Shown: positions 1-11,842, counted from the first letter of the stretch. The stretch: DNA of 64,000 bases from Diphasiastrum complanatum (GCA_029204225.1 CM055114.1:16883502-16947501); one strand, 5' to 3'. Numbers and translations: made by a program. The notes: generated from the sequence alone by a model not told the origin.

Positions 1-700
1 CAAAGAAAAATTGCATCAAGAAACCTTATTAGGACCTGGACAAGTTGGCCGAGAAGTATCAAAGTAATACTGAAGATGTGTGAGCCATTTGTCAAACATA
101 TGTTCAGATGGTATATCACTATTTAAAACAAAAAGATAATCTAAAGGGAATAGAGACCGAAAATCAGAAGTCATGATAAAAAATAAAATTAAAAGTAACG
201 GAAAAGAATACGTAACCCAACGATCCAAATAATTTGGGTGGTTTTTATTTTTATTTTTTTATAATGGAGTGTAGAAAGCGAAGAAAAAGTGAAAAACGAA
301 ATCAACGATGAAAATGAATTATGGAATTGAAACGCAAATGGAACGGAAACTAATAACAAATAACGAAAGACAAAATGAAAAATGCGATGGACAACACAAA
401 CTACAAAATGGAATGGAAATATTAAAACAACAGCGACAGGCAGAAAGTTAAGCCAGGCAAGACGCTAATCAAGTGGACGAACTGAAGGAGAGGACATAAG
501 TTGGGTACGCCAATGAAAAGACGTAACAAATAGTGTAGGTAGTACCTCGCAACTGCAAACGAGAGCGTGCTGAAAACGGTAGTAAAATGAAGACATACCG
601 GGTAGCCACCAAATAGAGATAAAAAATGTTTTTGGGCCGCTTTGTAGCTGGAAATTATGCGAAACGAACTGCGAAATGATCTGCCAAAATTTTTTTTTCT
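1..700. other. A/T-rich non-coding stretch
   Basis: No conserved coding sequence is recognised on either strand. Short open frames are unlike any family I know. The stretch is A-rich on the plus strand and could be an old intron or intergenic DNA. If the DRIP-like gene downstream has its first exon to the left of the window, this would lie in its first intron. Confidence 0.5.
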
Positions 701-710
701 AGCCGCCAAA

Positions 711-734
711 TTTAGCGGAAGTACTTCCGCTAAA
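711..734. repeat. 24-bp perfect palindrome
   Basis: The sequence reads identically on both strands, centred on GTAC at 721-724 with arms TTTAGCGGAA and TTCCGCTAAA. It lies in a short GC-richer island inside A/T-rich DNA. It may be the end of a decayed foldback or TIR element; no target duplication was found. Confidence 0.7.
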
Positions 735-861
735 GCTCCGCCAAGAAAATGCTCTGATGAAAGCCCTCAACAAAGAGAGAAAAAAAAAATCAGCAAGGAA
801 AATGGGCGCCCAGTCAAAAAATCAGATCTGAAATTCAGCAATCAGGAAAGTGCTCTAGAAA

Positions 862-938
862 AGCCCAGATGTAGTCGCCACTTGCCTCCATCTGGGCCCT
901 CTGTACACTCCACTTAGCGGACACTTCACACTTACTTT
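862..938 (+). repeat. fragment of LINE 3' untranslated region
   Basis: These roughly 75 bases are the reverse complement of 33,956-34,031, which is the 3' untranslated part of LINE D. Only this fragment is recognisable; no LINE coding sequence and no (CT)n tail accompanies it here. Confidence 0.6.
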
Positions 939-1181
939 ACTTTTCATTATGTTCATCAGACATTATTGTATTCCATCTACGGTGCCATATGGCCCGATTT
1001 TATATATGGTGTTTCTTTTGCACGTGTACTACAAGCTCAGTATGGTTCATTATGGTTTCAGCCATGATTCAGTACGATTCAGTATGGTTCAGTATGGTTC
1101 CTTGTGATTTCATCCGGTTTGTTGTGATCTTAGGAGAGAGAGAGAGAAAGAAAGAAAGAAAGCTTTATTAATGTCTTTTCC

Positions 1182-1195
1182 ATGCCAAAAGGCAT
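1182..1195 (-). other. LINE A 3' stem-loop
   Basis: On the minus strand the RNA would fold as AUGCC-UUUU-GGCAU, a 5-bp stem with a 4-nt loop. GACATTAATAAAG follows 6 nt later, then the CT-rich tail. The same structure is at the 3' end of LINEs B, C, D and the 56.1-kb fragment, so it is likely the recognition site of the element's own reverse transcriptase (inference). Confidence 0.7.
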
Positions 1196-1473
1196 ATAAG
1201 ACTAATGAAGTACATGTCATGTATGTGGTAACCATGGGAGCGTATAAAAACGTCTCCAAACTGTAATAAAGAAAGCATCTAGTGCAAACTAAAATAGACA
1301 CATATGCGAGAGTGTGCGCATAATAATCATATGTATCTAGGGTAAGATGTCAAGGTTGTGTTGTTGCTGCTATGTTGATGTTGTAAAAAGATGTAATGCG
1401 AGCCATAGAATGGGAAAGCACTGGAGCCTACCGGCGTCATCTGTGAGCATGAGCACGTGCGTGTGTAGTAGTA

Positions 1474-2911
1474 TTAGTACGCCTCTGCGTAGAATGTCTG
1501 GTAATCATGGTAGTAACATGATGGTGGGAGGTACATTGTCTGTCTCTGACCTTTATGAGCATGAGAGCGGCCATCATCCTCGTCATCGTCATCATCATAA
1601 TCCTCATCCTCAGGCACTAAATCACGCGATTTCCGTCTAGTAAAGAACGAAGTAATCAATGGCTGTGAGGTAAAATGCTGGGGTGTCTCGTATAACTCTC
1701 TCCGTAGTATGTACATCTCGTGCATCATCAGAGCGACACACCATGGGTCCTCATAAGCCATGAGAGAGTGTAGAGTGGTAGGCATCTCTCAGAACATGCA
1801 ATGATATCGCCCTCTGATCTCATAATATACAGGGCACCTAAATATAAAGTGCTCCTCAGACTCCACCTAACCTAGAGAGCAGAACTGGCAAATCCGCTCC
1901 TCTCTGGGAATACCGTGGAACCTCCCAGTCTCAATAGCTAGCTGATAAGAGGACACCCTGAGCTGCCCCAATGTGAATCTAAGGCAATGTGATAGTTTCG
2001 AGTCCAAGTAGCGCAGCATGACCGGGGTCCCTGATGCATCTAGCTCCAAGAAATGAGTCCGGTAGAAAGCTGGCTTAACTCCTAACTGGTTACGCCAAGT
2101 CCGCTCTAGATATGTGCGATAGAGGAAGCGTCTGATATATTGATGTGTGCCGGAGGGGAGCTCTTTGATGAAGATGCCAAATGATATAAGTAGGAGGTGA
2201 GAGGCCTGAGCGAACCATGATACCCTGTAGCCCTGATCGTGAAGACGCTGTGAGGAGGATAGTGCAACTTGTATGTATCGCCTGTCTATCTCTGGTAACA
2301 CCTATATCCTCAGTATATAGGTGATGAGCTGAAGAGTTGCCTCAATCTGTATAGGTGGAACTGTAAACTCGGTCAGGAGAATCTCATGTGGAACAGAAGG
2401 CTTCGCTCGAATCAACCGAGCTAGCATGGTGGTCTGTAATCGTGAGAGACTGGCCCAGTGTGAAGAACGGAGACCTACACACCATGGCTCTACCGCATAT
2501 AAAGCCGTGGGGGTAACAATAGTATCGAAGAGGTGACACTTACTACGAGCATCCTGGATGGACTTTCGGAAGCAGAATCGCTCTAGCTGAGCAAGGGAGG
2601 CATGTCCCTTCCCCAGTCGAGTGGTAGCAGCCTGTCTCATGCTAAACGTAGGACTTGAGAAAAGGACCCCCAAGTATGTGTAGGAAGGGACCATCTCTAG
2701 AATCTGCCCACCCAAAGTAAGCTCCTATCGCTGCATGAATACCCTCGAAGTGTTGAAGACCATAACCTTGGTCTTCCCAATGTTCACTCCTAGGCCCCAT
2801 ACGGCCCCATCTGGTGCAAAACTCATGCAAGCAATCCAACTGTCGTTGTAGACCCTCTCTGGTCAGTGAGACCAATACCACATCATCGGCATAAAGGAGG
2901 ATAGCAGTCAA
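1474..2911 (-). pseudogene. LINE ORF2 fragment: end of reverse transcriptase and C-terminal zinc-finger domain
   Basis: The minus strand encodes LLYADDVVLVS (RT catalytic box), then the thumb region and a long C-terminal segment. That segment ends with a Cys/His cluster, CQFC followed by EEHFIFRC, at about 1810-1900, typical of plant LINE ORF2 C-termini. The reading is split over several frames by frameshifts and stops, so no functional protein can be made. The fingers and palm upstream of YADD and the endonuclease are missing. Homologous C-termini occur in LINE B (59,390-60,130) and LINE D (34,200-35,400). Confidence 0.85.
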
Positions 2912-2934
2912 GATGTCACCAAGCCTGCAGCTAG

Positions 2935-3475
2935 TTTGGCAATATGGATATCACGTGAAAGGATATCAAAAAAGCAATTGTTATGCAGATCTGTTGCTTG
3001 GTTTCAGATGGGCTCAACAGGCTTCATTCATTAGAAATCTGGACATCAGTAGATGGTTTAAAAAAACTGGCTACATTTCATATGGTTTCAGAAATTTGGA
3101 CATCAGTAGATGGTTTCAAATGGTTTCAGCTATTCCACAAGAAATATACAATTCCCGCCAGTCTAAGGAAGGCTCCTTCTAGCTCTTTCTATCGTTTTCT
3201 AACAGAAATCAGAATTAGTAGACTGCAAACCATTGGCATCAGAACATCATTTCAAAACTGATTTCTGATGTCTATTGGAAAAGCATGTCCACCATTCAAT
3301 TATGGTTTAGTTAGTATTAAACTCAAAAAAAAAAAAATGTCCATTACTCCTTTTTCCACAAAAAAAATAAATAAAAAAATAAAATTGCGATCCGGGTCGC
3401 GGATCGTTGACATTCCGTATCGCACGATCCGAAATGTTTTTGTAGCAGATCGCGATCCGCTGCAACTCAGGTTCT
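2935..3475 (+). repeat. composite repeat copy 1, right end with CpG-rich palindromes
   Basis: Three parts are seen in order. At 2935-3010 is a sequence shared with 46,139-46,230. At 3207-3365 is a sequence shared with 15,329-15,485. After an A-rich run, 3385-3475 holds overlapping CpG-rich palindromes built on GCGATCCG. A 60-bp-spaced direct repeat (GGACATCAGTAGATGGTTT) lies near 3040 and 3102. The copy at 46 kb has palindromes on the opposite side, so this looks like the right part of a non-autonomous inverted-repeat element cut on its left by LINE A. Confidence 0.6.
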
Positions 3476-3479
3476 AAAA

Positions 3480-4005
3480 TATCAAACTTAGATTAAATTC
3501 AATCGTTTGTGAACTATACATCATTGAATCAATATGTAGTGATTGATATGCATTCATAGCCTTGTTCTAAATAACATGCAATGCTATAAACATTCATTTA
3601 ATTAGGAAATACAGTATCACAAGCTTTCCTATGACGGAAACTGTTTAGTATTCATGTATAGGTCACAATGACTTGAAACCACCGTATATTTCACATACAC
3701 TAATGTTGGAACTAAGAACGATGTTAACTAAGTACAAACACATAATTCCAAAGTTTTAGAGGCCATCTTTGGTGTTGTATATGTTCTTGCTCTCTCTCTT
3801 GTATTTGGTATGAGATAGGCAACTACTACTAGGCTCAGAAAGGGATGCTCCCTTGTTTATTCAGGATGCTCCAAGTAATGTCAACTATCTAACTCACACT
3901 CGCAAATCACTACACTTGGCATTTCTATCACAGATCCTCCATCAAGTACCCATGATTACATCAGATGGTCCATATATATATTATAAAGCATATCTTGATT
4001 GAGCA
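3480..4005. other. non-coding stretch, nothing recognised
   Basis: A/T-rich sequence without a supported coding region or repeat pairing elsewhere in the window. Confidence 0.5.
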
Positions 4006-4009
4006 TGGC

Positions 4010-4275
4010 AGAGCTAGTTAGGGGTCCGATCAGACTCACATTTTGGAGTTGGATGCAATAGGGTTCCCGGTCCTACCATGCTAATTAGATTCATGCTTAT
4101 CTCTCAGATTCATATTGGGATAGTTTTGAGTTTCATCATGCCAGCTTGCGATTGACATTGGAAGATGCTTCCAGGGTAGGAGAGGATTTGGCAGTTATGT
4201 TTCTTAGATGAAATGGAGTCTGAGGATCACTTTATATTCAAATGCCCTGTCTATTGTGATATTAGAGGGAGATTA
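4010..4275 (+). pseudogene. decayed LINE ORF2 C-terminal fragment
   Basis: The stretch follows the same order as LINE B at 59,850-60,115. It has a GAGTTGGATGCA-like start, then a segment equivalent to SHCLRFTLGQ, and ends with a sequence equivalent to ESEEHFIFRCPVYYEIRGR (the visible bases encode ESEDHFIFKCPVYCDIRGR). Stops and indels show it is an old remnant. It belongs to the same LINE group as LINEs A and B but is far more diverged. Confidence 0.7.
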
Positions 4276-4710
4276 AGAAATAGGCTTAAAAATAATAGAT
4301 TAGGCCAATAAGAACAAAAGTGAAACCCTAGTAAGTTGTGGGTACCATATGTCCATAACAAAGAATATAGACAATTCAGTGTATGTCCATAACAAAAACT
4401 TGTGTAGAAAGTACCCAGTTAGGGTTAGAGTCTAGGGATGATATGGGCCCTGCAACTTACCTCTTGGCCCTATTATCCCTATTTCTTAGTCTTACCCAAC
4501 TCAATGAACCATATAACAATGACCTAGGGTCCTAGAAATAAACGTTCACAACATCATAGAATTTGCTATTCATCCATATTATTATGCACAATATCTTGTA
4601 GATGTGCTCACAACAACCTTGAAAAGATTACGGACCATACTTTTTACGTAGTGGTGTTGAAACCTCTAGAGAAAAAAACCTTCTCAAGCAATAGGCACTC
4701 ATCCTAGTAA
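4276..4710. other. non-coding stretch, nothing recognised
   Basis: No coding sequence or repeat found. Its last five bases, TTAGA (4711-4715), are the left target duplication of the adjacent chromovirus. Confidence 0.5.
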
Positions 4711-4715
4711 TTAGA

Positions 4716-5763
4716 TTTTACAAGTAGAGGTGAGGAAGTCCTCCAAATCCAAGTTAGAGTCTTCAAATGTCCTCCAAGCAACCTGCAAGCTTTAAGATGC
4801 TTCCCAACTCCAAGCTAGGATGCCTCCACCTGCAAGTAAGGATTTGCAAGCCTCCAAGGATCTCTTCTCCACCTATGTCCCTACTCTTTAAACACGAAGA
4901 TAGATAACAAGCTGGCCTCAAGTATGCACCACCCAACCATAGCTAGATCCAAGCTCCAAGCAAGACCTATCTAGCACCCCCTTGCTAACCATAAACAAAT
5001 CACAAGCATACCACAACACTCCATAGCATACTCAAGATCCAAACCCTACTTATGTCCCATACCATAAGCAAGATCCAAACCTCAAGCATACTACCACAAG
5101 AAAGCACTCTACACACTAGTAGCAACACTAGAGCATAAGCCAAGCAAACAAGAGAGATCTCCCCCTCCCAATGGGCTCCCTACTACCCTCATATAGATGG
5201 CCCATGGACCCCTCCAATGCACTATGGAGTTCCATGCTCATCCAATGAGAGAGAGAGATGCCTAGGGGAGTTAAAGAATCTCCAAGAGCCTCCATAGGCT
5301 TATGGAATTTCAAGAGACTCTTTGAATGCCTTTCTTGTGGGAGTTGGGAACTCAATGGACACTTTAGAAGGGCGCCCTCCTACTAGGTCCCATTGCCCAA
5401 GTTGTGCAAGTATACTTTGGTCCTAGACCAATAAAGTGATATGGTTCAAGGTTGAAGAAAAATAGTCATCCAATGTCTTTCTAACACCTCACTAGGTTCC
5501 ATACCTCCATCCAAGGCATAGACACCTACCTGCCCTTAACCAAGGACACTAGTACCTTAATCTAAGGCACCTACCCTTAATACTAAGGGTACCTCTTATC
5601 CAAGGGTCACGTGACTCCATACCTCCAACTAAGGTATAGTCATTTGCCTGCCCTTATCCAAGGGCACATACCCTTAATCCTAAGGGTACCTTGCCACTTA
5701 GCCCCCAACACTAAATGGACTATTAGGGGTCTGAAGTACTGCTAGTTACATAGGTATGTAACA
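4716..5763 (-). repeat. 3' LTR of chromovirus 1
   Basis: It matches 10,427-11,495 over its full length. On the minus strand it begins TGTTACATACC and ends CTACTTGTAAAA, so it lacks the usual CA end, although the flanking TTAGA target duplications support these limits. Confidence 0.9.
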
Positions 5764-5775
5764 TTCCTTCTCCCT
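5764..5775 (-). other. polypurine tract of chromovirus 1
   Basis: The minus strand reads AGGGAGAAGGAA directly before the 3' LTR, the expected place of the plus-strand primer. Confidence 0.85.
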
Positions 5776-5829
5776 AAACTTAAATTTTTCCTCGTAGGGA
5801 AAACTTTGGAAAATTCTTCTGGAGATCAA

Positions 5830-7112
5830 CCTCCTTTTCTCAGGTATCCTCCTCTTCTGATTTGCCCCTCCACCTGACTAAAAATTCCCGAAGCACTCTA
5901 CTCCATAGAGTTCTTTGCCGGCTATTAACAATCGCCTCAGGTTCAGGTGGTCCACTCACGGACTTATCACGAAGAAGTTCCACTAGATCTTCCACAGGGA
6001 CAGGGTCTCCCCAACCCCCAACGAGGGTTTCAACTTACTAACGTGGAAAACAGGATGAATTCCAACGTTAGCTGGAAGGTCTAGTTTGTGTGCGACCTTG
6101 TTTATCACTTGGATAACCTTAAAAGGACCGCAATACCTAGGCGCCAACTTTGCACACTTAATAGTTTTCAAGCCCCTAGAGTGACTAGGGACTCTCAAAA
6201 ACACCCAGTCGTTGATCATGAATACCTTGTGCTTCCGAGATAGATCAGCATAGTGCCTTGCCCTGTCCTGGGCACTTCTTATGCTATCTTGAGCCAGCTG
6301 TAACATTTCTTGCATATCCGCAAAGAAATCAGCTGCGGCTTGCACCCGTAGGTTTTTTATGCCAACACTAATTGGTGATCGAGGTTGAAAACCATACATA
6401 AGCATGAAAGGGCTGAATCCGGTCGCTGAATGTTTTGCACTGTTATATGCAAATTCCACCAGTGGAAGGTATTGTTCCCAATCAGACTGCCGATGGCCCA
6501 CATATGCTCAAAGCATATCCTCCATCGTCTGATTGGTCCTTTCCGTTTGACCGTCTGATTCCGGATGATCTGTAGAACTCAAACTTAAAGTTGTTTCCAA
6601 CTTTTCAAATACTGCTTGCCAAAATTCCCAGTGAATTTTGGGTCACGGTCACTGACAATATCGCAAGGCAGCCCATACAGTCAAAAAAGCTTCTCAACAA
6701 ACAGTTGAGCTAGTTCCGAAGCTTTAACAGTAGTTTTCGTTGGGATAAATTGAGCAAACTTCGTAAGTCTGTCAACAATGACCCAAACGGAATCGTGGCC
6801 CTTCCCTGTACGTGGAAGCCCGACCACAAAATCCATAGATATACTTTTCCACTTTCCGGTAGGAATATCTGAAGGATGTAATAGGCCACTAGCTTTTAGC
6901 CTCTCTGCTTTATTTAATTGGCACTTAGTACATTTAAGTACATAGGCCTCTACTTGACTTTTCATCTTAGGCCACCAAAATTGCCTTCGAACTAAGTCAA
7001 GTGTTCTTCGTATACCCGGATGTCCTGCGCATGGACTGTCATGACACTCATGCAAGATATGGGCCCTTACAGTGTCATTCTCCGGTACACACACCTTTCC
7101 TTTATGAAACAA
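5830..7112 (-). pseudogene. chromovirus integrase with C-terminal chromodomain, broken
   Basis: The minus strand encodes the integrase zinc-binding region (CHDSPCAGHPG, then CTKCQ). The catalytic core follows, with aspartates in SMDFVVGLP and in the SSTDHPESDGQ region and the glutamate in LVEFAYN. Then come the plant gypsy GPF and HPVFHVSKLK motifs and a chromodomain (PEAIVNSR ... EFLVRWRGKSEEEDT). The chromodomain is cut by an in-frame TGA where the family has tryptophan (ATWE), and a frameshift lies between the two halves of the catalytic core near 6,510-6,690. Chromodomains direct integration toward chromatin marks. This copy is dead. Confidence 0.88.
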
Positions 7113-7791
7113 AATTCTGGTGTCGAATTAGGAAATCCGTTTCAGTCTTTCCCTGATTCGAGGAATCTTGCAAATCTGAATCGACCCCCGAAAGTACTTG
7201 TTGCCAATACTTTCCAAAAAAAGGATCGGACTCATATAGTCCTTGAAGAGACTGAAACAACTCCGGTTCTATAACAGTAAAGCACAACTGATTAATAACC
7301 GGTAACCGACTCAAAGCATCCGCTAGAGTATTTTGACGTCCTTTACAATAACGTATAGAAAAGTCAAAGATTTGCATCAGCTCAGCCCATCTAGCTTGCC
7401 TCCCCTTATAATCTGTAGCATCACAAAAATATCGAAGAGTCTGATGATCCGTCAAAACTTCAAATCTGGCTCCATACAAATAATGTCGCCAAATTTTCAA
7501 GGAATGAACAATTGCAAACAGTTCCTTCTCATAGGTACAATACCTAGACTGAGCAGGATTGAGTTTCTTGCTTTCATAAGCCGCAGGATGTCCATCCTGC
7601 ATCAAAACAGCTCCAATAGCATAATCACTGGCATCGGTCCTAACCACAAAAGTCTTATTAGGATCGCCAATGATTAGTATTGGTGTCGAAGTGACACTTT
7701 TCTTAAGCAACTCAAAACAATTATTCAAATCCTCCGTCCACACCACTAGTGGACTCTTAGCCCTCCGGCTTAGCTTCTTATAGCCTTTCAA
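7102..7791 (-). pseudogene. chromovirus RNase H domain
   Basis: An open frame on the minus strand starts with the connection segment (KSPLVVWTEDLNNCFELLKK), followed by RNase H. Its first catalytic aspartate is in VVRTDASDYAIGAVL, followed by YEKELFAIVHSLKIWRHYL, then LTDHQTLRYF and ADALSRLP. The domain is continuous but is isolated from RT by a stop and frameshift near 7,795. Confidence 0.88.
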
Positions 7792-7794
7792 GGC

Positions 7795-8428
7795 CTAGGT
7801 AAGGGGAAATGCCAATCGAGCAAATTGGGGAATATGCCGACTGAAAAATCCCACAAACCCCAAGAAAGACTTGATTTTCCGAACTGTGGTGATAATAGGC
7901 CAATCAATAACCCTCTGGATACGATCAACCTCAATCTCCACCCCCCGTTCGGAAATCTTATGCCCCAAGTAGGACAATTCCTTCGCAAAAAAAGTCATAC
8001 ATAGACTCTTTGGCAAAGAGCTTTTCCCTTCTTAGAATGTCCCAGACAATCTTAAGATGCTTTTTATGTTCCGCCAAAGTCTTACTGAACACTAGGATAT
8101 CATCTAAGAATACCACTACGAATCTTTCCAAATATGGCCTGAACAAATCGTTCATCATCTATTGGAAAGTTGCCGGTGCATTGGTCAAACCAAAAGGCAA
8201 CACCAAAAATTCGTAGTGACCAAAGCGGGTTCAAAACCCGGTTTTTGGTATATCTTCTGCCTTAATGCGTATCTGATGGAATCTCGACCTTATATCTATC
8301 TTGGTAAAGTACCCAGCACCACCAAGATAATCCATTAGGTCATCCATCCGCGGCAGTGGATATCTGTTCTTAACGGTTACCTTGTTCAATTTCTTTACTT
8401 TTAATGCATTTAAGGTCATTAGGTCCAA
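7795..8428 (-). pseudogene. chromovirus reverse transcriptase, broken
   Basis: The minus strand encodes [35 protein letters not shown] and the catalytic box VVVFLDDILVFSKT, then the thumb (LGHKISERGVEIEVDRIQ). In-frame stops and frameshifts occur at about 8,230, 8,160 and 8,000. The region upstream that should carry protease and the N-terminal fingers is absent. Confidence 0.88.
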
Positions 8429-8499
8429 AGACTAAAGAACTAAGGACAAAATACATCCATCTCATTACTTCGAGATAGATTACCTGAGGTAGAAGCTGG

Positions 8500-9390
8500 T
8501 TATTTGACGCAATCTCGTGCAAGGTGGCCATCGCCATTGCACTTGAAGCACAGATTCTTCTTACGAGCTTCAGCTTTATCATTGCCACCATGATGGTTTT
8601 TAAAGTTTTTCTTGGTTTTCTTAGGATTGTTGGAATTGGGATGTGTTTCATTAACAACTTCCCTATCCTTCTTCTTAAATTGAAAACCTTTTTTCTGCTC
8701 ATTAGGCTGTTGACCCCTAGGTGGCTTAGGTGTGTCATCAAAGTATTTTGCAGCCCTAATAGCATCTTCTAGGGTTTTTGGATGGTTCCTACGAACATCC
8801 ACTTGATAATCTTTTGGTAACCCATCAATAAACATTAACATTTGTACCTTAGGCGGAATATCACTATAAAGTGGATTCAGGTACTCATGAAAATCTTGAA
8901 TAAACTGTTCCAAACCTTTATTCATGGTTAGATGACTCAACTTTTGGAAGTGTTCATAGTCATCTAAGAGTGGTAGAAAATAATCCCTAAAAAGCTTGCA
9001 AAAATCATCCCATGTACAAGGTTGATTGCCCTTTGCAACTAAGTCATCTCACCAAACTAAGGCTCTTCCTTCAAGGAACATGGTGACAGTGGATAACTTT
9101 TCAGATTCAGGGAATTGATTCATGGCAAAGTATTTGTTCCAAACATTCAGCCAAAAACTTACCACTTGTAAGTTCCTATCCTTCTTCTCCCCCTTAAACA
9201 CTTTTACAGGAGGTGGAACTACATGCTTCTTTTGATTGGCTAACCTAGACTCTAAGTCTTGGTTTCTTTTATTAATTTCAAGAAGCTGCTTATTAGTGGC
9301 TTGAATTTGTTGGTATAAAAGTTCAAAAGCTTGTGCCACATTGGATGGGTTTGATAGATCAAATGTTGGGTTTTCATTGGTTTGATCCAT
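8500..9390 (-). pseudogene. chromovirus gag (capsid and nucleocapsid), broken
   Basis: Translation begins at a methionine near 9,390 on the minus strand with a short coiled segment and then the capsid domain (FLEGRALVW). A stop near 9,049 interrupts it. The frame resumes about 100 bases on, with the end of capsid (LTMNKGLEQFIQDFHEYLNP), a basic linker and one CCHC zinc knuckle, CFKCNGDGHLARDC, at about 8,505-8,550. The knuckle binds the genomic RNA in this family. Confidence 0.88.
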
Positions 9391-10413
9391 TGGTGTTGCT
9401 TGTGTGTTTTCCTATTATGCAAATACAACAACAAGTGCTCAAATTAGAATGATAGAAATGCTTCAATTGTTACATCCAATGCAAATAAAAAGCATTTACT
9501 TCTATTCATTCAATCTTATTGTTTGTAAGCTCAATCCAAGCTTACTATTTGCAAGCTTAATCCAAGCTTAAGAGGAAAACAACATCAAGCTACATTTGCT
9601 TTAATCAAAAGCAAAAATGAAAACCAAATCTTTATGTAAACTTCAATTAACTAATCCAAGCTAATGTTTACATAAAGTTCCCATTCCCATTCCAATTCCA
9701 TTTGTCATTTCAAAAGCAGGCCAAAGTTTTCACATTTCTCACTATTCTAGATTTCCAAAACCAAGAAACTAGTGTCTAGAAATGGATAACTAATGAACTT
9801 CAATTTTTAGATCTGATTTTCAGATTTACAGTTCTGAAAATCAGAACTTCAAAATGACAAAAAACAGAATTTCAAAACTTGTTTTATGCACAAAGTTACA
9901 CTACCATTCCCTTCCTACATTGTCATCTTCATAAAACTAGGAGATAAAAAGGTGTAACTAATGAAGTTTGAATGAAAACTTCACTTTTCAGATCGGATTT
10001 TCAGATTTACAGGTCTGAAAAACAGAACTTCAAAATGAAAATCAAAACTTCAAACACTTCATTTATGCAAAAAAAACACTAGTTTTGATCGAAACACATA
10101 GCTAGAATCAATCTTTTTGCTAAAAAAAGTTTGTGTATGTAGAGGAAGACTTCCTCTACCTATCCCACAAATCTTTTTTCAGAACTTTTAAAAACCCAAA
10201 GCCCACTTTAAAACTTCTCTAACATGATAAAAAATCAGCCCCTAAACAATTCTATAAGCATCACTACTCTCTTCCAAAGAGAACTAGATTCATTGGGTAC
10301 TTCAACTACTAGCTTCCTACAACTAGAAAAGCCTATAATCTTCCCCAAAAAAATTTAGTTGGTGATCTTAATAGAACTTGAAGAAGGTTAGAAACGTTAC
10401 CATCCTTTGTCTA
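9391..10413 (-). other. untranslated leader of chromovirus 1
   Basis: About 1 kb lies between the primer binding site and the gag start. It contains an imperfect direct repeat: the motif CAGATTTACAG/ATCTGA with AACTTCAAAATGA recurs around 9,800-9,860 and 9,980-10,040. No coding sequence is recognised. Confidence 0.6.
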
Positions 10414-10425
10414 GCTCTGATACCA
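10414..10425 (-). other. primer binding site of chromovirus 1 (tRNA-iMet)
   Basis: The minus strand reads TGGTATCAGAGC, complementary to the 3' end of plant initiator-Met tRNA, one base inside the 5' LTR. Confidence 0.93.
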
Positions 10426-10426
10426 C

Positions 10427-11495
10427 TTTTACAAGTAGAGGTGAGGAAGTCCGCCAAATCCAAGGTAGAGTCTCCAAATGTCCTCCAAGCAACCTGCAAG
10501 CTTCAAGATGCTTCCCAACTCCAAGCTAGGATGCCTCCACCTGCAAGTAAGGATCTGCAAGCCTCCAAGGATCTCTCCTCCATCTGTGTCCCTACTCTTT
10601 AAACACAAAGATAGATAACAAGCTGGCCTCAAGTATTCACCACCCAACCATAGCTAGATCCAAGCTCCAAGCAAGACCTATCTAGCACCCCCTTGCTAAC
10701 CATAAACAAATCACAAGCATACCACAACACTCCATAGCATACTCAAGATCCAAACCCTACTTATGTCCCATACCATAAGCAAGATCCAAACCTCAAGCAT
10801 ACTACCACAAGAAAGCACTCTACACACTAGTAGCAACACTAGAGCATAAGCCAAGCAAACAAGAGAGATCTCCCCCTCCCAATGGGCGCCCTACTACCCT
10901 CATATAGATGGCCCATGGACCCCTCCAATCCACTATGGAGTTCCATGCTCATCCAATGAGAGAGAGAGAGAAGCCTAGGGGAGTTAAAGAATCTCCAAGA
11001 GCTTCCATAGGCTTATGGAATTTCAAGAGACTCCTTCCATAACCTATGACTCTTTGAATGCCTTTCTTGTGAGAGTTGAGAACTCAATGGACACTTTAGA
11101 AGGGCGCCCTCCTACTAGGTCCCATTGCCCAAGTTGTGTAAGTATACTTTGGTCCTAGACCAATAAAGTGATATGGTTCAAGGTTGAAGAAAAATAGTCA
11201 TCCAATGTCTTTCTAACACCTCACTAGGTTCCATACCTCCATCCAAGGCATAGACACCTACCTGCCCTTAACCAAGGACACTAGTACCTTAGTCTAAGGT
11301 ACCTACTCTTAATACTAAGGGTACCCCTTATCCAAGGGTCACGTGACTCCATACCTCCAACTAAGGTATAGTCACTTGCCTGCCCTTATCCAAGGGCACA
11401 TACCCTTAATCCTAAGGGTACCTTTGCATTTAGCCCCCAACACTAAATGGACTATTAAGGGTCTGAAGTACTGCTAGTTACGTAGGTATGTAACA
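10427..11495 (-). repeat. 5' LTR of chromovirus 1
   Basis: Matches 4716-5763 apart from scattered changes and an extra stretch of about 20 bp near 11,030. It is bounded on the outside by TTAGA (11,496-11,500). Confidence 0.9.
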
Positions 11496-11842
11496 TTAGA
11501 GATACGTCCAAATGCAATTTAATCGTCGATATAAATGATCAGTAAAGTCCAGTATTAATTTTGATAAACTTGGGTCTTGCATCAATTGAGCATAAATGAA
11601 GAATGAATAAAATAACCACCCACACCCCATTAAAGCTCAAAAAATCTTGATCATAATCATTTCTTTCCTATTGCTTTTGATGTTCTCAATATGGGATTGT
11701 ATGATCATGTGGTGATATCGCTTTGAAGCTTGACCTTTTAGTCAACTTTACATTTGTTGCTTAGACAATTTTCAATTGTATCATATTTTAAATTTGGCTG
11801 TTTTGTGGGATATTGATAGTTGATTGTTTGTAATTTGGCAGT

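Larger units (their letters stand above)
1131..2912 (-). mobile_element. LINE A, 5'-truncated L1-type retrotransposon
   Basis: Read on the minus strand, the element runs from just upstream of the reverse-transcriptase YADD box (2882-2893) through the C-terminal part of ORF2 and a 3' untranslated region. It ends at GACATTAATAAAG followed by (CTTT)n(CT)n at 1131-1165. The 5' end stops abruptly at about 2912 against an unrelated repeat, as expected of incomplete reverse transcription. The last few hundred bases are almost the same as those of LINE B at 60,600-60,686, so the two belong to one subfamily. Confidence 0.85.
4716..11495 (-). mobile_element. Ty3/gypsy chromovirus with both LTRs
   Basis: The element is 6,780 bp and is flanked by the 5-bp direct repeat TTAGA (4711-4715 and 11,496-11,500). 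It has two LTRs, a tRNA-iMet primer binding site next to the right LTR and a polypurine tract next to the left LTR, so it is transcribed right to left. The order gag, RT, RNase H, integrase, chromodomain fits a chromovirus. Protease is not visible, and the short gap between gag and RT (8429-8499) suggests an internal deletion. Stops and frameshifts throughout make it non-autonomous. LTRs differ by scattered substitutions and one insertion of about 20 bp near 11,030, so it is not a very recent insertion. It lies upstream of the first visible DRIP exon. Confidence 0.92.
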
